From contig LNZR01000049.1 of the NCBI GenBank assembly GCA_002007365.1, positions 1-53,200 of the forward strand: 53,200 nucleotides of DNA. The letters are read 5' to 3'. This document shows positions 27,619-36,229 of the stretch, in pieces. Numbering within the stretch: the stretch's first letter is position 1; every line of letters starts with the position of its first letter. The position numbers were made by a program, and so were the translations under genes. The notes under the pieces were generated by a model, which worked only from the letters and a program-made list of their open reading frames with translations, was not told the origin of the DNA and searched no databases. Source of the stretch: Epulopiscium sp. Nele67-Bin005. Lineage in GTDB: Bacteria; Bacillota; Clostridia; Lachnospirales; Cellulosilyticaceae.

Positions 27619-28368
27619 ATGTATAATTATAATAAGGAAGCAAAGCTGAAAATTTATATAAGTTGTGCGATAATTTTTGGAATATTTATTGGAAGTGGCA
27701 ATTTAATTAAGGCAGATATAGAAAAGATTTTACCTATTTATTCGGTAAATACAGAAGAAAAACAAATTGCTCTAACGTTTGATGTAGCTTGGGGTGATGA
27801 AGATTTTGAAGACGTGATGAGAGTTTTGGAGGAGAATGAGGTTAAGGCAACGTTTTTTTTGGTTGGAGATTGGGCTAAAAAGTTCCCAGAGCATGTTAAA
27901 ACTTTAGCTGAAAAGGGGCATGATATTGGCAACCATTCAAACACTCACCCTCACGTAACCAAGATGACAAAGGCTGAAATTGAAACAGATATAAAAGCCG
28001 CACATGAGATTGTTAAAGAGATTACAGGGCTAGATATGGATTTATACCGTCCTCCATATGGTGAATATAATAACGATGTTATTAAGGCTGCTGAGGCCTG
28101 CAAATATTTTACTATTCAATGGGACGTGGACTCTTTGGATTGGAAAGAATACGGAAAACAACCACTAATAGATAAAGTTTTAAAACATAAAAACTTAACT
28201 CATGGTTCAATTGTGCTTCTTCATACAGGAACTAAACATACCAAAGATGCATTGGAGGAAATTATTAAAGGACTAAAACAAAAAGGCTATGAAATTGTAC
28301 CGACTTCACAAATGATTATGCGTGAAGATTACAAAGTTGATCATACTGGCCGTCAATTTAAATTATAA
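27619..28368 (+). CDS. pdaB: Polysaccharide deacetylase, PdaB-like sporulation type
   Basis: 249 residues. One N-terminal membrane segment (about 11-28) anchors an external NodB-homology domain. Motifs: catalytic/metal Asp55 in LTFDVAWGDE, His106 and His110 in GNHSNTHPH, RPPYG (144-148), DVDSLDW and His202 in LLHTG. The TFD.AWGDE opening is typical of PdaB, a deacetylase required for stable spores in B. subtilis, rather than of vegetative deacetylases. The start behind GAGGTG is clear. The genes around it (Spo0E-like, NlpC/P60) fit a cell-wall and sporulation setting. Substrate (peptidoglycan or chitin-like glycan) is unproven. Confidence 0.87.
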   Translation: MYNYNKEAKLKIYISCAIIFGIFIGSGNLIKADIEKILPIYSVNTEEKQIALTFDVAWGDEDFEDVMRVLEENEVKATFFLVGDWAKKFPEHVKTLAEKGHDIGNHSNTHPHVTKMTKAEIETDIKAAHEIVKEITGLDMDLYRPPYGEYNNDVIKAAEACKYFTIQWDVDSLDWKEYGKQPLIDKVLKHKNLTHGSIVLLHTGTKHTKDALEEIIKGLKQKGYEIVPTSQMIMREDYKVDHTGRQFKL

Positions 28369-28371
28369 GAA

Positions 28372-28406
28372 AAACCCCCCTAGCGATAAACTAGGAGGGT
28401 TTTTTT
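28372..28406 (+). terminator. Terminator after pdaB
   Basis: AAACCCCCCTAG pairs with CTAGGAGGGTTT with one mismatch, followed by a T run. Confidence 0.9.
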
Positions 28407-28595
28407 GTTAAACATTTAGTGGAGTGAAATTTAGAAAGGAATGTTAAGCTTAATTAAGTTAGGTAAATATCAAGTAATTTTTAGTAAAATTATAGTATTA
28501 TATCAAGTAATTTTAAGTGAGATGTGAGTTATATTCTAGTAAAAGTTAGTCTGTATTTGAGTAATCAAAAGTAACAAAGATGATATATAGTCAAT
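28407..28595. other. AT-rich spacer with short direct repeats
   Basis: No gene is seen. ATATCAAGTAATTTT occurs at about 28466 and again at about 28500, 35 bp apart, which could mark binding sites or a local duplication. Confidence 0.5.
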
Positions 28596-28805
28596 TTATT
28601 TACAAAATTTAAAGTTAGTGTAAGTTGATAATGTGTAATTGTAAAAGTTTAATTGTTGTCTAAATTCAGGTAACATTTGCTCGTCAAGTTTTTGGCTAAG
28701 TTGTAAAATTTCTGGAGATAAAAAGTCAAAATCCTTATTACATAATAAAAGAGAAAGTTCTGTTTTAGTTTGGTTTATTTGAGTAAGATTTAAGTCAAAT
28801 TTCAT
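28596..28805 (-). CDS. Spo0E-like aspartyl-phosphate phosphatase
   Basis: 69 residues on the minus strand, ATG preceded by GAGG at a normal distance. The protein is all-helical with the family signature SQKLD (37-41) within EILQLSQKLDEQM, where the Asp is catalytic. Spo0E-type proteins remove phosphate from Spo0A and delay sporulation. Length and motif position fit the family well. A promoter is visible upstream on the same strand. It would provide a brake on spore or offspring formation. Confidence 0.87.
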   Translation of the reverse strand: MKFDLNLTQINQTKTELSLLLCNKDFDFLSPEILQLSQKLDEQMLPEFRQQLNFYNYTLSTYTNFKFCK

Positions 28806-28858
28806 GTGCTGCCTCGATTTCCTAGAACACTTTGTGTCAATTATAATGTCTACTATAT

Positions 28859-28887
28859 ATTATGATATGAAATAGAAAAAGTTCCAA
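28859..28887 (-). promoter_or_regulatory. SigA-type promoter of the Spo0E-like gene
   Basis: On the minus strand TTGGAA (28887-28882), 17 nt, then CATAAT (28864-28859), about 55 bp upstream of the start codon. Confidence 0.55.
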
Positions 28888-29350
28888 TTTTTGTAAAAAG
28901 TTTTCTATAATACTTGAAAAGTTTTCTAGTTTCTTCTATTATAGTATTATATAAAAATAATCTTTTAAAAAAGTTATATACAAATACGTAAAGCAACACT
29001 TTTTATAATAGACAACTATTTCTTTTACTAGAAATATTATCATTATTAATAATTGAGTGAATTTTAGAAACTAAATCCAAAATTGTATGTTAATTATGAA
29101 ATATGTGGATAATCTTGTTAACTGGATAATGTAGGGATAAGTACTTTCTAACTTAGTTAGAGAAATTTCTAAGGGAGTTTCCTTTAATATCAAGGGATTG
29201 GGTGTTATGAATTGGCGTAGAAATAATTTTTCTGATAAAATATTTAATTTACGGTATAAAAATGTACAAGGTGTAATATAAATATAAAAGATGTAAAAAG
29301 TTATATATATAACGAATTTTTGAAGATAGGATAAAGAAAGAGGTGTGTTT
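28888..29350. other. Long AT-rich intergenic region with palindromes
   Basis: No gene is seen in about 460 bp between divergent genes. It contains CTAACTTAGTTAG (29148-29160) immediately followed by AGAAATTTCT (29161-29170), two perfect palindromes, which could be operators for the downstream SSB-like gene. TTATAGTATTATAT (28939-28952) repeats a sequence found near 28492. Confidence 0.5.
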
Positions 29351-30007
29351 ATGGATCACATTTTACAAAATAATGAAGTACAGGTAATTGGAAAAGCAGT
29401 AACAGACATTGAGTATAGTCATAAAGTTTATGGTGAAGGGTTTTACAGTTTTGAGCTTGAAATCCCACGTCTTAGCGACTCTTCAGACTTTATTCCCGTA
29501 ACAGTTTCCGAGAGATTGTTAATGCCATTTGGTGATATTAAAGGGAAGGTTTTTAAAGTTACGGGGCAATTTCGCTCGTACAATCAATATGAAGAGGGTA
29601 AAAATAGATTAATACTTACTTTATTTACTCTGGAGATTGAAGAAGTTGGCGTTAAAGAATTGAGTAGAAACTACAATATGCTTCATTTAAAAGGCTTTGT
29701 ATGCAAAAACCCAATTTATCGTACTACTCCTTTTGGGAGAGAAATTACGGATATTCTTTTGGCTGTTAACCGTTCTTATCATAAATCGGATTACATACCT
29801 TGTATTACTTGGGGAAGAAATGCGAGATATGCAAAAAATTTAAATACTGGAGATGCCATTGAAATTTGGGGGCGTATCCAAAGTAGAACGTATCAGAAAA
29901 AGCTAGAAAGTGGCGAAGTAATTAAGAAGGTTGCTTATGAAGTTTCAGTTTCCAAAATGGAAATTAATGAGCAAAACAACAAACTTGACGAAGTAGAAGA
30001 AGCTTAA
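29351..30007 (+). CDS. Single-stranded DNA-binding-like protein with two OB folds
   Basis: 218 residues from ATG 29351, chosen over GTG 29345 because AAAGAGGTG lies about 7 nt before the ATG. Two tandem OB-type domains are visible: residues about 8-105 (VQVIGKAVTDIEYSH ... FEL) and about 112-205 (MLHLKGFVCKNPIYRTTPFG ... YIPCITWGRNARYAKNL). The second has the SSB/PriB-like layout with the W-G-R-N-A-x-x-A segment and GDAIEIWGRIQSR. The acidic C-terminal end KLDEVEEA lacks the DDDIPF tip of canonical SSB. Such proteins are frequent in clostridia alongside normal SSB. A primosomal or ssDNA role is inferred. Confidence 0.75.
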   Translation: MDHILQNNEVQVIGKAVTDIEYSHKVYGEGFYSFELEIPRLSDSSDFIPVTVSERLLMPFGDIKGKVFKVTGQFRSYNQYEEGKNRLILTLFTLEIEEVGVKELSRNYNMLHLKGFVCKNPIYRTTPFGREITDILLAVNRSYHKSDYIPCITWGRNARYAKNLNTGDAIEIWGRIQSRTYQKKLESGEVIKKVAYEVSVSKMEINEQNNKLDEVEEA

Positions 30008-30019
30008 AATATTTAAAAA

Positions 30020-30055
30020 AAACCGTAGACAATAAATTTGTTTATGGTTTTTTTT
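30020..30055 (+). terminator. Terminator after SSB-like gene
   Basis: AAACCGTAGACAA pairs with TTGTTTATGGTTT (two wobbles), followed by T run. The next 220 bp are AT-rich with no clear feature. Confidence 0.85.
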
Positions 30056-30278
30056 GATTTAAAAATTTATAATCTCCAAAATGAAGAAATCTTAATTGAA
30101 TTTTTGTTTAATTTTATAAGCGAATTAAGAAAAATAACATCTAAGAAAATTTAATTAATTTATAAAAATGGAATATTTTGCTCAATTGATTAAGTGTTAA
30201 AGAAAATTTTTGTGTGTAATTTTGGTAGTAAATTTGCGTATTTAAGTATATAATAAACAAATGAAGGAGTTGAGAAAT

Positions 30279-30809
30279 ATGCAAAGTGGATTGATACAAG
30301 TATATTACGGCACTGGAAAAGGAAAAACTACGGCGAGTATTGGGCTTGCAATTAGAGCAATTGGCAGTAATTTAAAAGTTATTATGATACAATTTTTAAA
30401 GCAAGATAATACGGGAGAAGTGCAATCATTAAAAACGCTTGAGCCAAATATTAAAGTTTTTCATTTTGAGAAACCTCGTGGATTTTTTTGGACATTAACT
30501 GATGCAGAAAAAGAAGAACTTAAGGTAGAAGTTCAACTTGCCATGAAGTTTGCAAAAAAGGTTATGGACAATGAAGAATGTGATATTTTGATATTAGATG
30601 AAGTTTTGGCAGTAGTTGAAAATGGTCTTTTGGAAGAAGAAAAATTGTGTGAGTTTTTAGTAAATAAAAATGAAAATATGGAGATAGTTTTAACTGGAAG
30701 AGTTTTACCAGATAGAGTTGCAGGTCTTGCAGATTATATAACAGAAGTTAATGAAATTAAGCACCCAATGGAAAAAGGCATAAGTGCAAGAAAAGGAATA
30801 GAATATTAA
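30279..30809 (+). CDS. cobO: Corrinoid adenosyltransferase, CobO/BtuR-like
   Basis: 176 residues from ATG 30279; an in-frame ATG at 30261 lies within the AAGGAG site itself. A Walker A loop GTGKGKTT (11-18) opens a RecA-type fold, with ILILDE as Walker B and TGR.LPD downstream, all typical of CobO/BtuR, which transfers the adenosyl group of ATP to cob(I)alamin-type corrinoids. No other cobalamin gene is nearby, so this may serve salvage for adenosylcobalamin-dependent enzymes. Bidirectional terminator follows. Confidence 0.88.
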   Translation: MQSGLIQVYYGTGKGKTTASIGLAIRAIGSNLKVIMIQFLKQDNTGEVQSLKTLEPNIKVFHFEKPRGFFWTLTDAEKEELKVEVQLAMKFAKKVMDNEECDILILDEVLAVVENGLLEEEKLCEFLVNKNENMEIVLTGRVLPDRVAGLADYITEVNEIKHPMEKGISARKGIEY

Positions 30810-30810
30810 A

Positions 30811-30842
30811 AAACCACCTTATATTTAAAGGTGGTTTTTTTT
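30811..30842. terminator. Bidirectional terminator between cobO and dapB
   Basis: AAACCACCTT pairs with AAGGTGGTTT, with T runs on both strands, between convergent genes. Confidence 0.9.
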
Positions 30843-31599
30843 ATTGGTTTAAAAGATGAGCCATATTGTATACGCCAGGTCTTTTGTATGCCAAAAATTT
30901 GGCTGCTTTTAACGCTCCAACTGCAAACACGTCTTTTGAAGAGGCAGAGTGAGATAGTGTTAAAACTTCATCATTTCCAGCAAAAATTATATCATGGTCA
31001 CCTACGATAGTACCTCCTCTAATCGCATGAACGCCAATTTCTTTCTTTGGACGGGCTTCACGGATTTGAGAACGGTCAAAACATAAAGAATATTCATTGT
31101 CCAAAGTATCTTGCAAAGCATCAGCAATAGCTAGAGCAGTTCCACTTGGGGCATCAATTTTATTATTGTGGTGCTTTTCAACGATTTCAATATCAAAACT
31201 GCTATCACTTAAAATTTCCGTAGCACGTTTTGCTAAATTGATAAGCAAATTTACACCCAAAGACATATTTGCTGAAAAAAATACTGGAATAGAGTTGCCT
31301 GTATTTTCAACTAGCAAAATTTGTTCATCGTTAAGCCCAGTTGTACAAACTACTACTGGCAATTGGCGTGATTTTGCAAAATCTAAAAGTGATGGTACGG
31401 CATGAGCAATAGAAAAATCAATGATTACATCAGCCTCGACGAAACAATCATGTATATTTTGAAATACTGGGTATGGATTTGGAGCAGCCAAATTTGGATC
31501 TACTCCGGCAACAATTTCAAGGTCAGGATAATCACTTATAAGGTTAGAAATTACCTGACCAACTTTTCCATTACAGCCGTGCATTATTATTTTTATCAT
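30841..31599 (-). CDS. dapB: 4-hydroxy-tetrahydrodipicolinate reductase
   Basis: 252 residues, second step specific to lysine/diaminopimelate synthesis. The N-terminal Rossmann motif is HGCNGKVGQ (7-15). EKHHNNKIDAPSGTAL holds the catalytic His pair and the substrate-binding Lys and G-T. The C-terminal RPGVYNMAHLL is usual. It follows asd by 36 bp in the same direction, forming an asd-dapB unit. In spore formers this pathway also supplies dipicolinate. Confidence 0.95.
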   Translation of the reverse strand: MIKIIMHGCNGKVGQVISNLISDYPDLEIVAGVDPNLAAPNPYPVFQNIHDCFVEADVIIDFSIAHAVPSLLDFAKSRQLPVVVCTTGLNDEQILLVENTGNSIPVFFSANMSLGVNLLINLAKRATEILSDSSFDIEIVEKHHNNKIDAPSGTALAIADALQDTLDNEYSLCFDRSQIREARPKKEIGVHAIRGGTIVGDHDIIFAGNDEVLTLSHSASSKDVFAVGALKAAKFLAYKRPGVYNMAHLLNQ

Positions 31600-31635
31600 T
31601 TAGTACTTTCCTTTCAGAAATTATTTAGTAAAATT

Positions 31636-32631
31636 TTATAAATTTTCAATAATCCATTGTGCAATTTGAACAGCATTAGTGGCAGCACCTTTGCGAATAT
31701 TATCAGCTACAACCCAAAGATTTACACCACTTTCTACGCTCTCATCACGGCGAATACGTCCAACAAAAACTTCATCTTTACCAGAAGCGTTTAATGCAAG
31801 TGGATATATATTATTATTAACATCATCTTGGATAATTAAACCATCGGCAGCCTCAAGATTTTTTACAAGCTCCTCAAGCTCAAAATTTTTATTAAATTCA
31901 ACATTAATACTTTCGCTGTGACTATTAAAAACTGGGACTCTAACAGCAGTTGCAGTAATTTTTAGTTCTGGAGCATGCATAATTTTACGTGTTTCAGCAA
32001 TCATTTTTTCTTCTTCTTTAGTGTATCCATTTTCTAAAAATACATCAATATGAGGTAGACAATTGCCAGCGATTTGGTGAGGGAATTTTTTTGGAGAGTT
32101 GCCTTTTAATCCTTCTTCAAGGTCAGTATATCCGTTCATTCCAGCTCCTGAAACAGCTTGAAACGTAGTATATACAACACGTTTAATATCATATGCTTGA
32201 TGAAGTGGATTAAGTGCAACAACTGCTTGAATTGTTGAGCAATTTGGATTTGCAATAATTCCGTTGTGATTGCGTATATCTTCAGCATTTACTTCTGGCA
32301 CAACAAGTGGAGTGTTTTCGTCCATTCTCCAAGCAGAACTATTATCAATAACTATACACCCACTTTTTGCAGCAAGAGGAGCAAATTTTAAACTAGTACC
32401 TCCTCCTGCTGAAAATAGAGCGATATCTATTTTATGCTCATCAAAACTAGTTTCTGTAAGTTCTATAACTGTATAGTTTTTTCCATTAAAAGTAATTTCA
32501 CTACCAGCAGAACGAGCAGAAGCAAATGCATAAAAATTCTCAATAGGTAAATTTCTTTCTTCGAGTACTTTTAAAAATGTACGACCTACCATTCCAGTTA
32601 CACCTACTACTGCCAAATTAATTTTTTCCAT
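31636..32631 (-). CDS. asd: Aspartate-semialdehyde dehydrogenase
   Basis: 331 residues. Reduces aspartyl phosphate to the semialdehyde that leads to lysine, threonine and methionine. NADP loop GVTGMVG (10-16); catalytic Cys131 in NPNCSTIQ; substrate/acid-base His238 in VPVFNSHSE. A strong CAGGAGG site precedes the ATG. First gene of the asd-dapB unit. Confidence 0.96.
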   Translation of the reverse strand: MEKINLAVVGVTGMVGRTFLKVLEERNLPIENFYAFASARSAGSEITFNGKNYTVIELTETSFDEHKIDIALFSAGGGTSLKFAPLAAKSGCIVIDNSSAWRMDENTPLVVPEVNAEDIRNHNGIIANPNCSTIQAVVALNPLHQAYDIKRVVYTTFQAVSGAGMNGYTDLEEGLKGNSPKKFPHQIAGNCLPHIDVFLENGYTKEEEKMIAETRKIMHAPELKITATAVRVPVFNSHSESINVEFNKNFELEELVKNLEAADGLIIQDDVNNNIYPLALNASGKDEVFVGRIRRDESVESGVNLWVVADNIRKGAATNAVQIAQWIIENL

Positions 32632-32777
32632 AATAAAAAAACCTCCTGTTGTTATATATACATCATAATATATAAGTTTTTTTGTGAAAATATTCTCTCA
32701 ATACATATTTTTAGAATACTAACATATAAAGTGTACTATTATTAAGGAAGTTTTTCAAGAAAAAGCCTAATTTTATT

Positions 32778-33959
32778 TTAAGGTTTAAAATTATAAATAG
32801 GTTTAAGTTGCTCAATTACATCAACGCAATCTCCAATATTATCCAAAATATCTTTGATAGGTTTATAGGCTTGGGGTGCTTCATCGAGGGTTTTTGGTCT
32901 AACACAAGTGCTATAAACATTTTTCATGCTCTTTTCAAACTCAGTAAAATCAAGGTTATTTTTAGCTTCACTACGAGAATAGAGACGACCAGCACCATGA
33001 GGAGCAGAAAAATTCCAATCTGGATTACCTTTTCCTTTACAAAGTAAGCTGCCATCACTCATATTTATAGGGATTAGTACAAGTTCATTCTCTTGTGCAG
33101 AAATTGCACCTTTGCGCAAAATCATGTGTTCAGTATCAATATAATTATGTGTAGTATGAAAGAAATTTTTGGTTGAAATGCCCAAAGAGCTTAAGATAAT
33201 ATGTCCCATTGCTTCACGGTTTAATTCAGCATACCGTTGTACAATTTTCATATCATGGATATAATCATCAAAATCCTGTCCTTCCAAATATGCAAATTCG
33301 GGTGGTACATAAAGTTCTTTTTTTATTAAAGGAATTTCGTCAAGCGTATTATTTTCAGTGCATTGAGCAGTTGCCTTCTCAACATTTGTAAAGTATAGTG
33401 CTTTGTGATAATGAATAGCTTTATTTTGGTAATATTTACAAACTTGTTGTCCCAAATATCTGCTTCCAGAATGAATTACCAAATAAAGTTGGTCTTTTGA
33501 ACTTTTATTTACCTCGATAAAATGATTACCTCCACCCAAAGAACCGATGCTGTTTTTAGCTCGTTTATAGTCAATATATTCAAAGCATTTTAGGTCTTCC
33601 AAATTAATTTGCTTCAAAAAAGGTTTGAGTGGTTTTGTGTGAATATTAGAGCCAAAAGGAACTTTATTTCTAATAATATCATCAAGTTTTTCAAAAGAAA
33701 TTTTCGGGACATTTAAAATATAAGTAAGCATTCCACAGCCTATATCAACCCCGACTAAATTTGGACAAATTTTATCAGAAATAGTAATTGTAGTACCAAC
33801 TGTGCAGCCTTTTCCCATGTGTACATCGGGCATAAATCTTAGGGTAGAATTTTTTGCAAAAGACTGATTACATAAGTTATAGATTTGTTGCAGAGCGCCT
33901 GACTCTACATTATCAGTAAAAATTTTAGCTTCAGCGTACTGACCTGTAATAGGTATCAT
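32778..33959 (-). CDS. rtcB: RtcB-family RNA ligase
   Basis: 393 residues from the ATG at 33959, because the AAGGAGG site lies just before it; an upstream in-frame ATG at 33980 would place that site inside the coding region. Joins 2',3'-cyclic phosphate or 3'-phosphate RNA ends to 5'-OH using GTP. Metal and active-site residues: Asp45 and His47 in MPDVHMGKG, Cys75 in VGVDIGCGM, Asn145/His146 in GGGNHFIE, His163 in HSGSR, and His321 in SAPHGAGR, the residue guanylylated in E. coli RtcB. No rtcA, rtcR or Rsr gene is nearby. RNA repair or ribosome rescue is likely; substrate unknown. Confidence 0.93.
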   Translation of the reverse strand: MIPITGQYAEAKIFTDNVESGALQQIYNLCNQSFAKNSTLRFMPDVHMGKGCTVGTTITISDKICPNLVGVDIGCGMLTYILNVPKISFEKLDDIIRNKVPFGSNIHTKPLKPFLKQINLEDLKCFEYIDYKRAKNSIGSLGGGNHFIEVNKSSKDQLYLVIHSGSRYLGQQVCKYYQNKAIHYHKALYFTNVEKATAQCTENNTLDEIPLIKKELYVPPEFAYLEGQDFDDYIHDMKIVQRYAELNREAMGHIILSSLGISTKNFFHTTHNYIDTEHMILRKGAISAQENELVLIPINMSDGSLLCKGKGNPDWNFSAPHGAGRLYSRSEAKNNLDFTEFEKSMKNVYSTCVRPKTLDEAPQAYKPIKDILDNIGDCVDVIEQLKPIYNFKP

Positions 33960-34171
33960 ATGTGCCTCCTTAATCATCAAAGTTATAGAAAATTTTTGAG
34001 TAGTAATTAAAACTTTATATATAAAATTTCATTTTCAATAACCAATGCAAAATAAAATGTGATACAATAATAAAGATGTAAAAAAAATTTTGTTGATATA
34101 ATGTTGAGAAACGTAGAAAATTTGTTGTAAATAGGATATACTATGTAAAGATAAAAATATAGGGTAAGGGT

Positions 34172-34201
34172 GTATAATTTATTTAAAAAAGATACATACT
34201 A
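34172..34201 (+). promoter_or_regulatory. SigG/SigF-type forespore promoter
   Basis: GTATA (34172-34176), an 18-nt spacer and CATACTA (34195-34201) match the forespore consensus GHATR-N17/18-CATNHTA. It lies 37 bp before the SASP start codon, which it supports. Confidence 0.75.
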
Positions 34202-34238
34202 TAACAAAGGGTTGTTTTTCAAGAAAGGAGCATTAAAA

Positions 34239-34445
34239 ATGCAAGCAAAAGAAAAATTATTTGACGCACTACCACCAGACCAAAAATTAAAATTAGAAAT
34301 CGCCGAGGAGTTAGGTCTTTTAGACAAAATTCAAGAAGGTGGCTGGAAAAGTTTAACACCAAAAGAAACGGGTCGTATTGGTGGCCTTATGACTAAGCGT
34401 AAGAGAGAGTTAAAAAAAGAAGAAGAAGCACAAAATCAAGAATAA
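34239..34445 (+). CDS. Small acid-soluble spore protein, SspF/alpha-beta-like
   Basis: 68 residues from ATG 34239, set by AAAGGAG (34225-34231) and the forespore promoter just upstream; the frame is open back to 34170 but that would start in the promoter. KLKLEIAEELGLLDKI, GGWKSLTPKETGRIGGLMTKR and a basic/acidic tail match the clostridial SspF-type alpha/beta SASPs, which coat forespore DNA and protect it. The GRIGG.MTKR box is the core DNA-contact motif. A terminator follows. Its presence shows the organism keeps at least part of the late forespore programme. Confidence 0.87.
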   Translation: MQAKEKLFDALPPDQKLKLEIAEELGLLDKIQEGGWKSLTPKETGRIGGLMTKRKRELKKEEEAQNQE

Positions 34446-34451
34446 TCAAGG

Positions 34452-34483
34452 GTTGTAGTCTGTTTTAGGCTACAACTTTTTTT
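34452..34483 (+). terminator. Terminator of SASP gene
   Basis: GTTGTAGTC pairs with GGCTACAAC, followed by seven T. Confidence 0.9.
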
Positions 34484-34546
34484 GAAATATTTGCATAATC
34501 AGCACGATTATTGTAAGATGTATGGAAAAAGAAAAGTGGTGATTAC

Positions 34547-35320
34547 ATGGAAATTTACAATCAATTTGCCAAAGTTTATAGCACTTTTATGGGGGATACT
34601 CCATATGAGAGTTGGAAACACTTTATAAAGGAAGAAATTCAAAAATATAACATTAATCCCAAAATAATGTGCGACTTAGGTTGTGGAATAGGAACACTTT
34701 GTGAGGCTTTTTCTTCAGAAAATGTTGAGATGATTGGAATTGATAATTCTGAAGAAATGTTGATTGAGGCAAGAGAAAATGCTCAAAAGAAAAATTTAGA
34801 TATTTTATACCTTTGTCAAGATATGAGTGAATTTGAACTCTTTGGAACAGTTGATGTAATTTATTGTAGCTGTGATAGTTTAAATTATTTACTTGAGAAA
34901 GATGAGGTAATTAAAACTTTTAGATTAGTGAACAATTATTTGGAAAAAGATGGGTTATTTATTTTTGATATTAATACGCCATATAAATATAATGAAATTT
35001 TGGGTGAAAAAACTTTTGCACAACAGACTGAAAATGCTGCATATATTTGGGAAAATTACTTTGATGAAGTGGAGCAAATTAATGAGTATGGAGTTACTTT
35101 TTTTATCCAAGAACCAGATAAAAGATATACTAAAACCGAAGAATTTCATTATCAAAAAGCTTATACTATAGAAGAAATTAAGTGTTTTTTACAAGAAGTA
35201 GGACTTGAATTATTGGGAATTTATGATGATTATACCAAAAATCCGTATCATGAAAAATCGGTAAGGGCTACATTTGTAGTTAGAGAAACTCAATCTGAAG
35301 GAAAATTTTACACTAAATAA
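34547..35320 (+). CDS. Class I SAM-dependent methyltransferase
   Basis: 257 residues. Motif I CDLGCGIGTLCEAF (43-56), followed by IGIDNSEEML (motif II region) and VIYCSCDSLNYL, define a Rossmann-fold methyltransferase of the kind annotated methyltransferase-domain protein. The substrate cannot be deduced. A GTGG-type weak binding site precedes the ATG. It is 25 bp upstream of hslO in the same direction and probably co-transcribed. Confidence 0.85.
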   Translation: MEIYNQFAKVYSTFMGDTPYESWKHFIKEEIQKYNINPKIMCDLGCGIGTLCEAFSSENVEMIGIDNSEEMLIEARENAQKKNLDILYLCQDMSEFELFGTVDVIYCSCDSLNYLLEKDEVIKTFRLVNNYLEKDGLFIFDINTPYKYNEILGEKTFAQQTENAAYIWENYFDEVEQINEYGVTFFIQEPDKRYTKTEEFHYQKAYTIEEIKCFLQEVGLELLGIYDDYTKNPYHEKSVRATFVVRETQSEGKFYTK

Positions 35321-35345
35321 TAAATATACAAAGTGAGGAAAAAAT

Positions 35346-36218
35346 ATGAAAGATTATATTGTAAGAGGTACTGACAAAACTAAAAGTTTTAGGTTTTTTG
35401 GAGCATTGACAACAAATTTAGTTAATGAGGCAACATCAAGACATCAAACTTCGCCAGTAGCATCGGCAGCTCTAGGGCGTGCAATGACAGGGGTTTCGAT
35501 GATGGGGCAGATGATGAAATCCCCAACAGATAGAGTTGGAATTAGTATAAAGGGTGATGGTCCAATTAGAGGAATTATCGTTGAAGCAAATGGATTTGGA
35601 GATGTAAAAGGGTATGTTATTGAACCGAATGTAAATATTCCTAACAATGAAAATAATAAACTAGATGTTAGAAATGCAATTGGAAACGCTGTAATGACGG
35701 TAATTAAAGATATTGGTTTAAAAGAACCATCAATTGGACAAGTTGCAATGTTATCTGGTGAAATTGCTGAAGATTTAACAGATTATTTTATGGTTAGTGA
35801 ACAAACAAATTCAGTGGTTGCACTAGGAGTTTTGGTGGATTTAGATTGTTCAATAAAACAGTCGGGAGGCTTTATAATTCAGGTATTGCCAGATGCAAAA
35901 GAAGATGCAATTGATGCTTTAGAAGAAAAAATTAAAAGTTTTACCTCTGTAACTGGAAATATGGAAGAGGGAAAAACTGTTGAGCAGATTTTAGAAAGTT
36001 TGCTTGGAAAAGTTGATTTTATGGAGAAAATTGATATTAAATTTGATTGTGATTGTTCACGAGATAGAATGGAAAAAGGGTTGATTAGCATAGGTCGACG
36101 TGATTTGGAAGATATTGTGAATGATAATCAAGATGATGTGGAATTAGTTTGTCATTTTTGCAATGAGAAGTATTTATTTGACAAAGAAGATATAAAAGAA
36201 ATTTTGCAAACAATTTAA
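35346..36218 (+). CDS. hslO: Redox-regulated chaperone Hsp33
   Basis: 290 residues, full length. The N-terminal core (FRFFGALTTNLVNEATSRHQTSPVASAALGRA split between residues about 16-47) and the C-terminal zinc switch CDC (about 238-240) plus CHFC (about 271-274) are intact. Under oxidation the four cysteines release zinc and the protein becomes an ATP-independent holdase. It follows the methyltransferase closely. With MsrAB and GshF in the same window it fits oxidative protection. Confidence 0.95.
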   Translation: MKDYIVRGTDKTKSFRFFGALTTNLVNEATSRHQTSPVASAALGRAMTGVSMMGQMMKSPTDRVGISIKGDGPIRGIIVEANGFGDVKGYVIEPNVNIPNNENNKLDVRNAIGNAVMTVIKDIGLKEPSIGQVAMLSGEIAEDLTDYFMVSEQTNSVVALGVLVDLDCSIKQSGGFIIQVLPDAKEDAIDALEEKIKSFTSVTGNMEEGKTVEQILESLLGKVDFMEKIDIKFDCDCSRDRMEKGLISIGRRDLEDIVNDNQDDVELVCHFCNEKYLFDKEDIKEILQTI

Positions 36219-36229
36219 TTTTTGTATGT

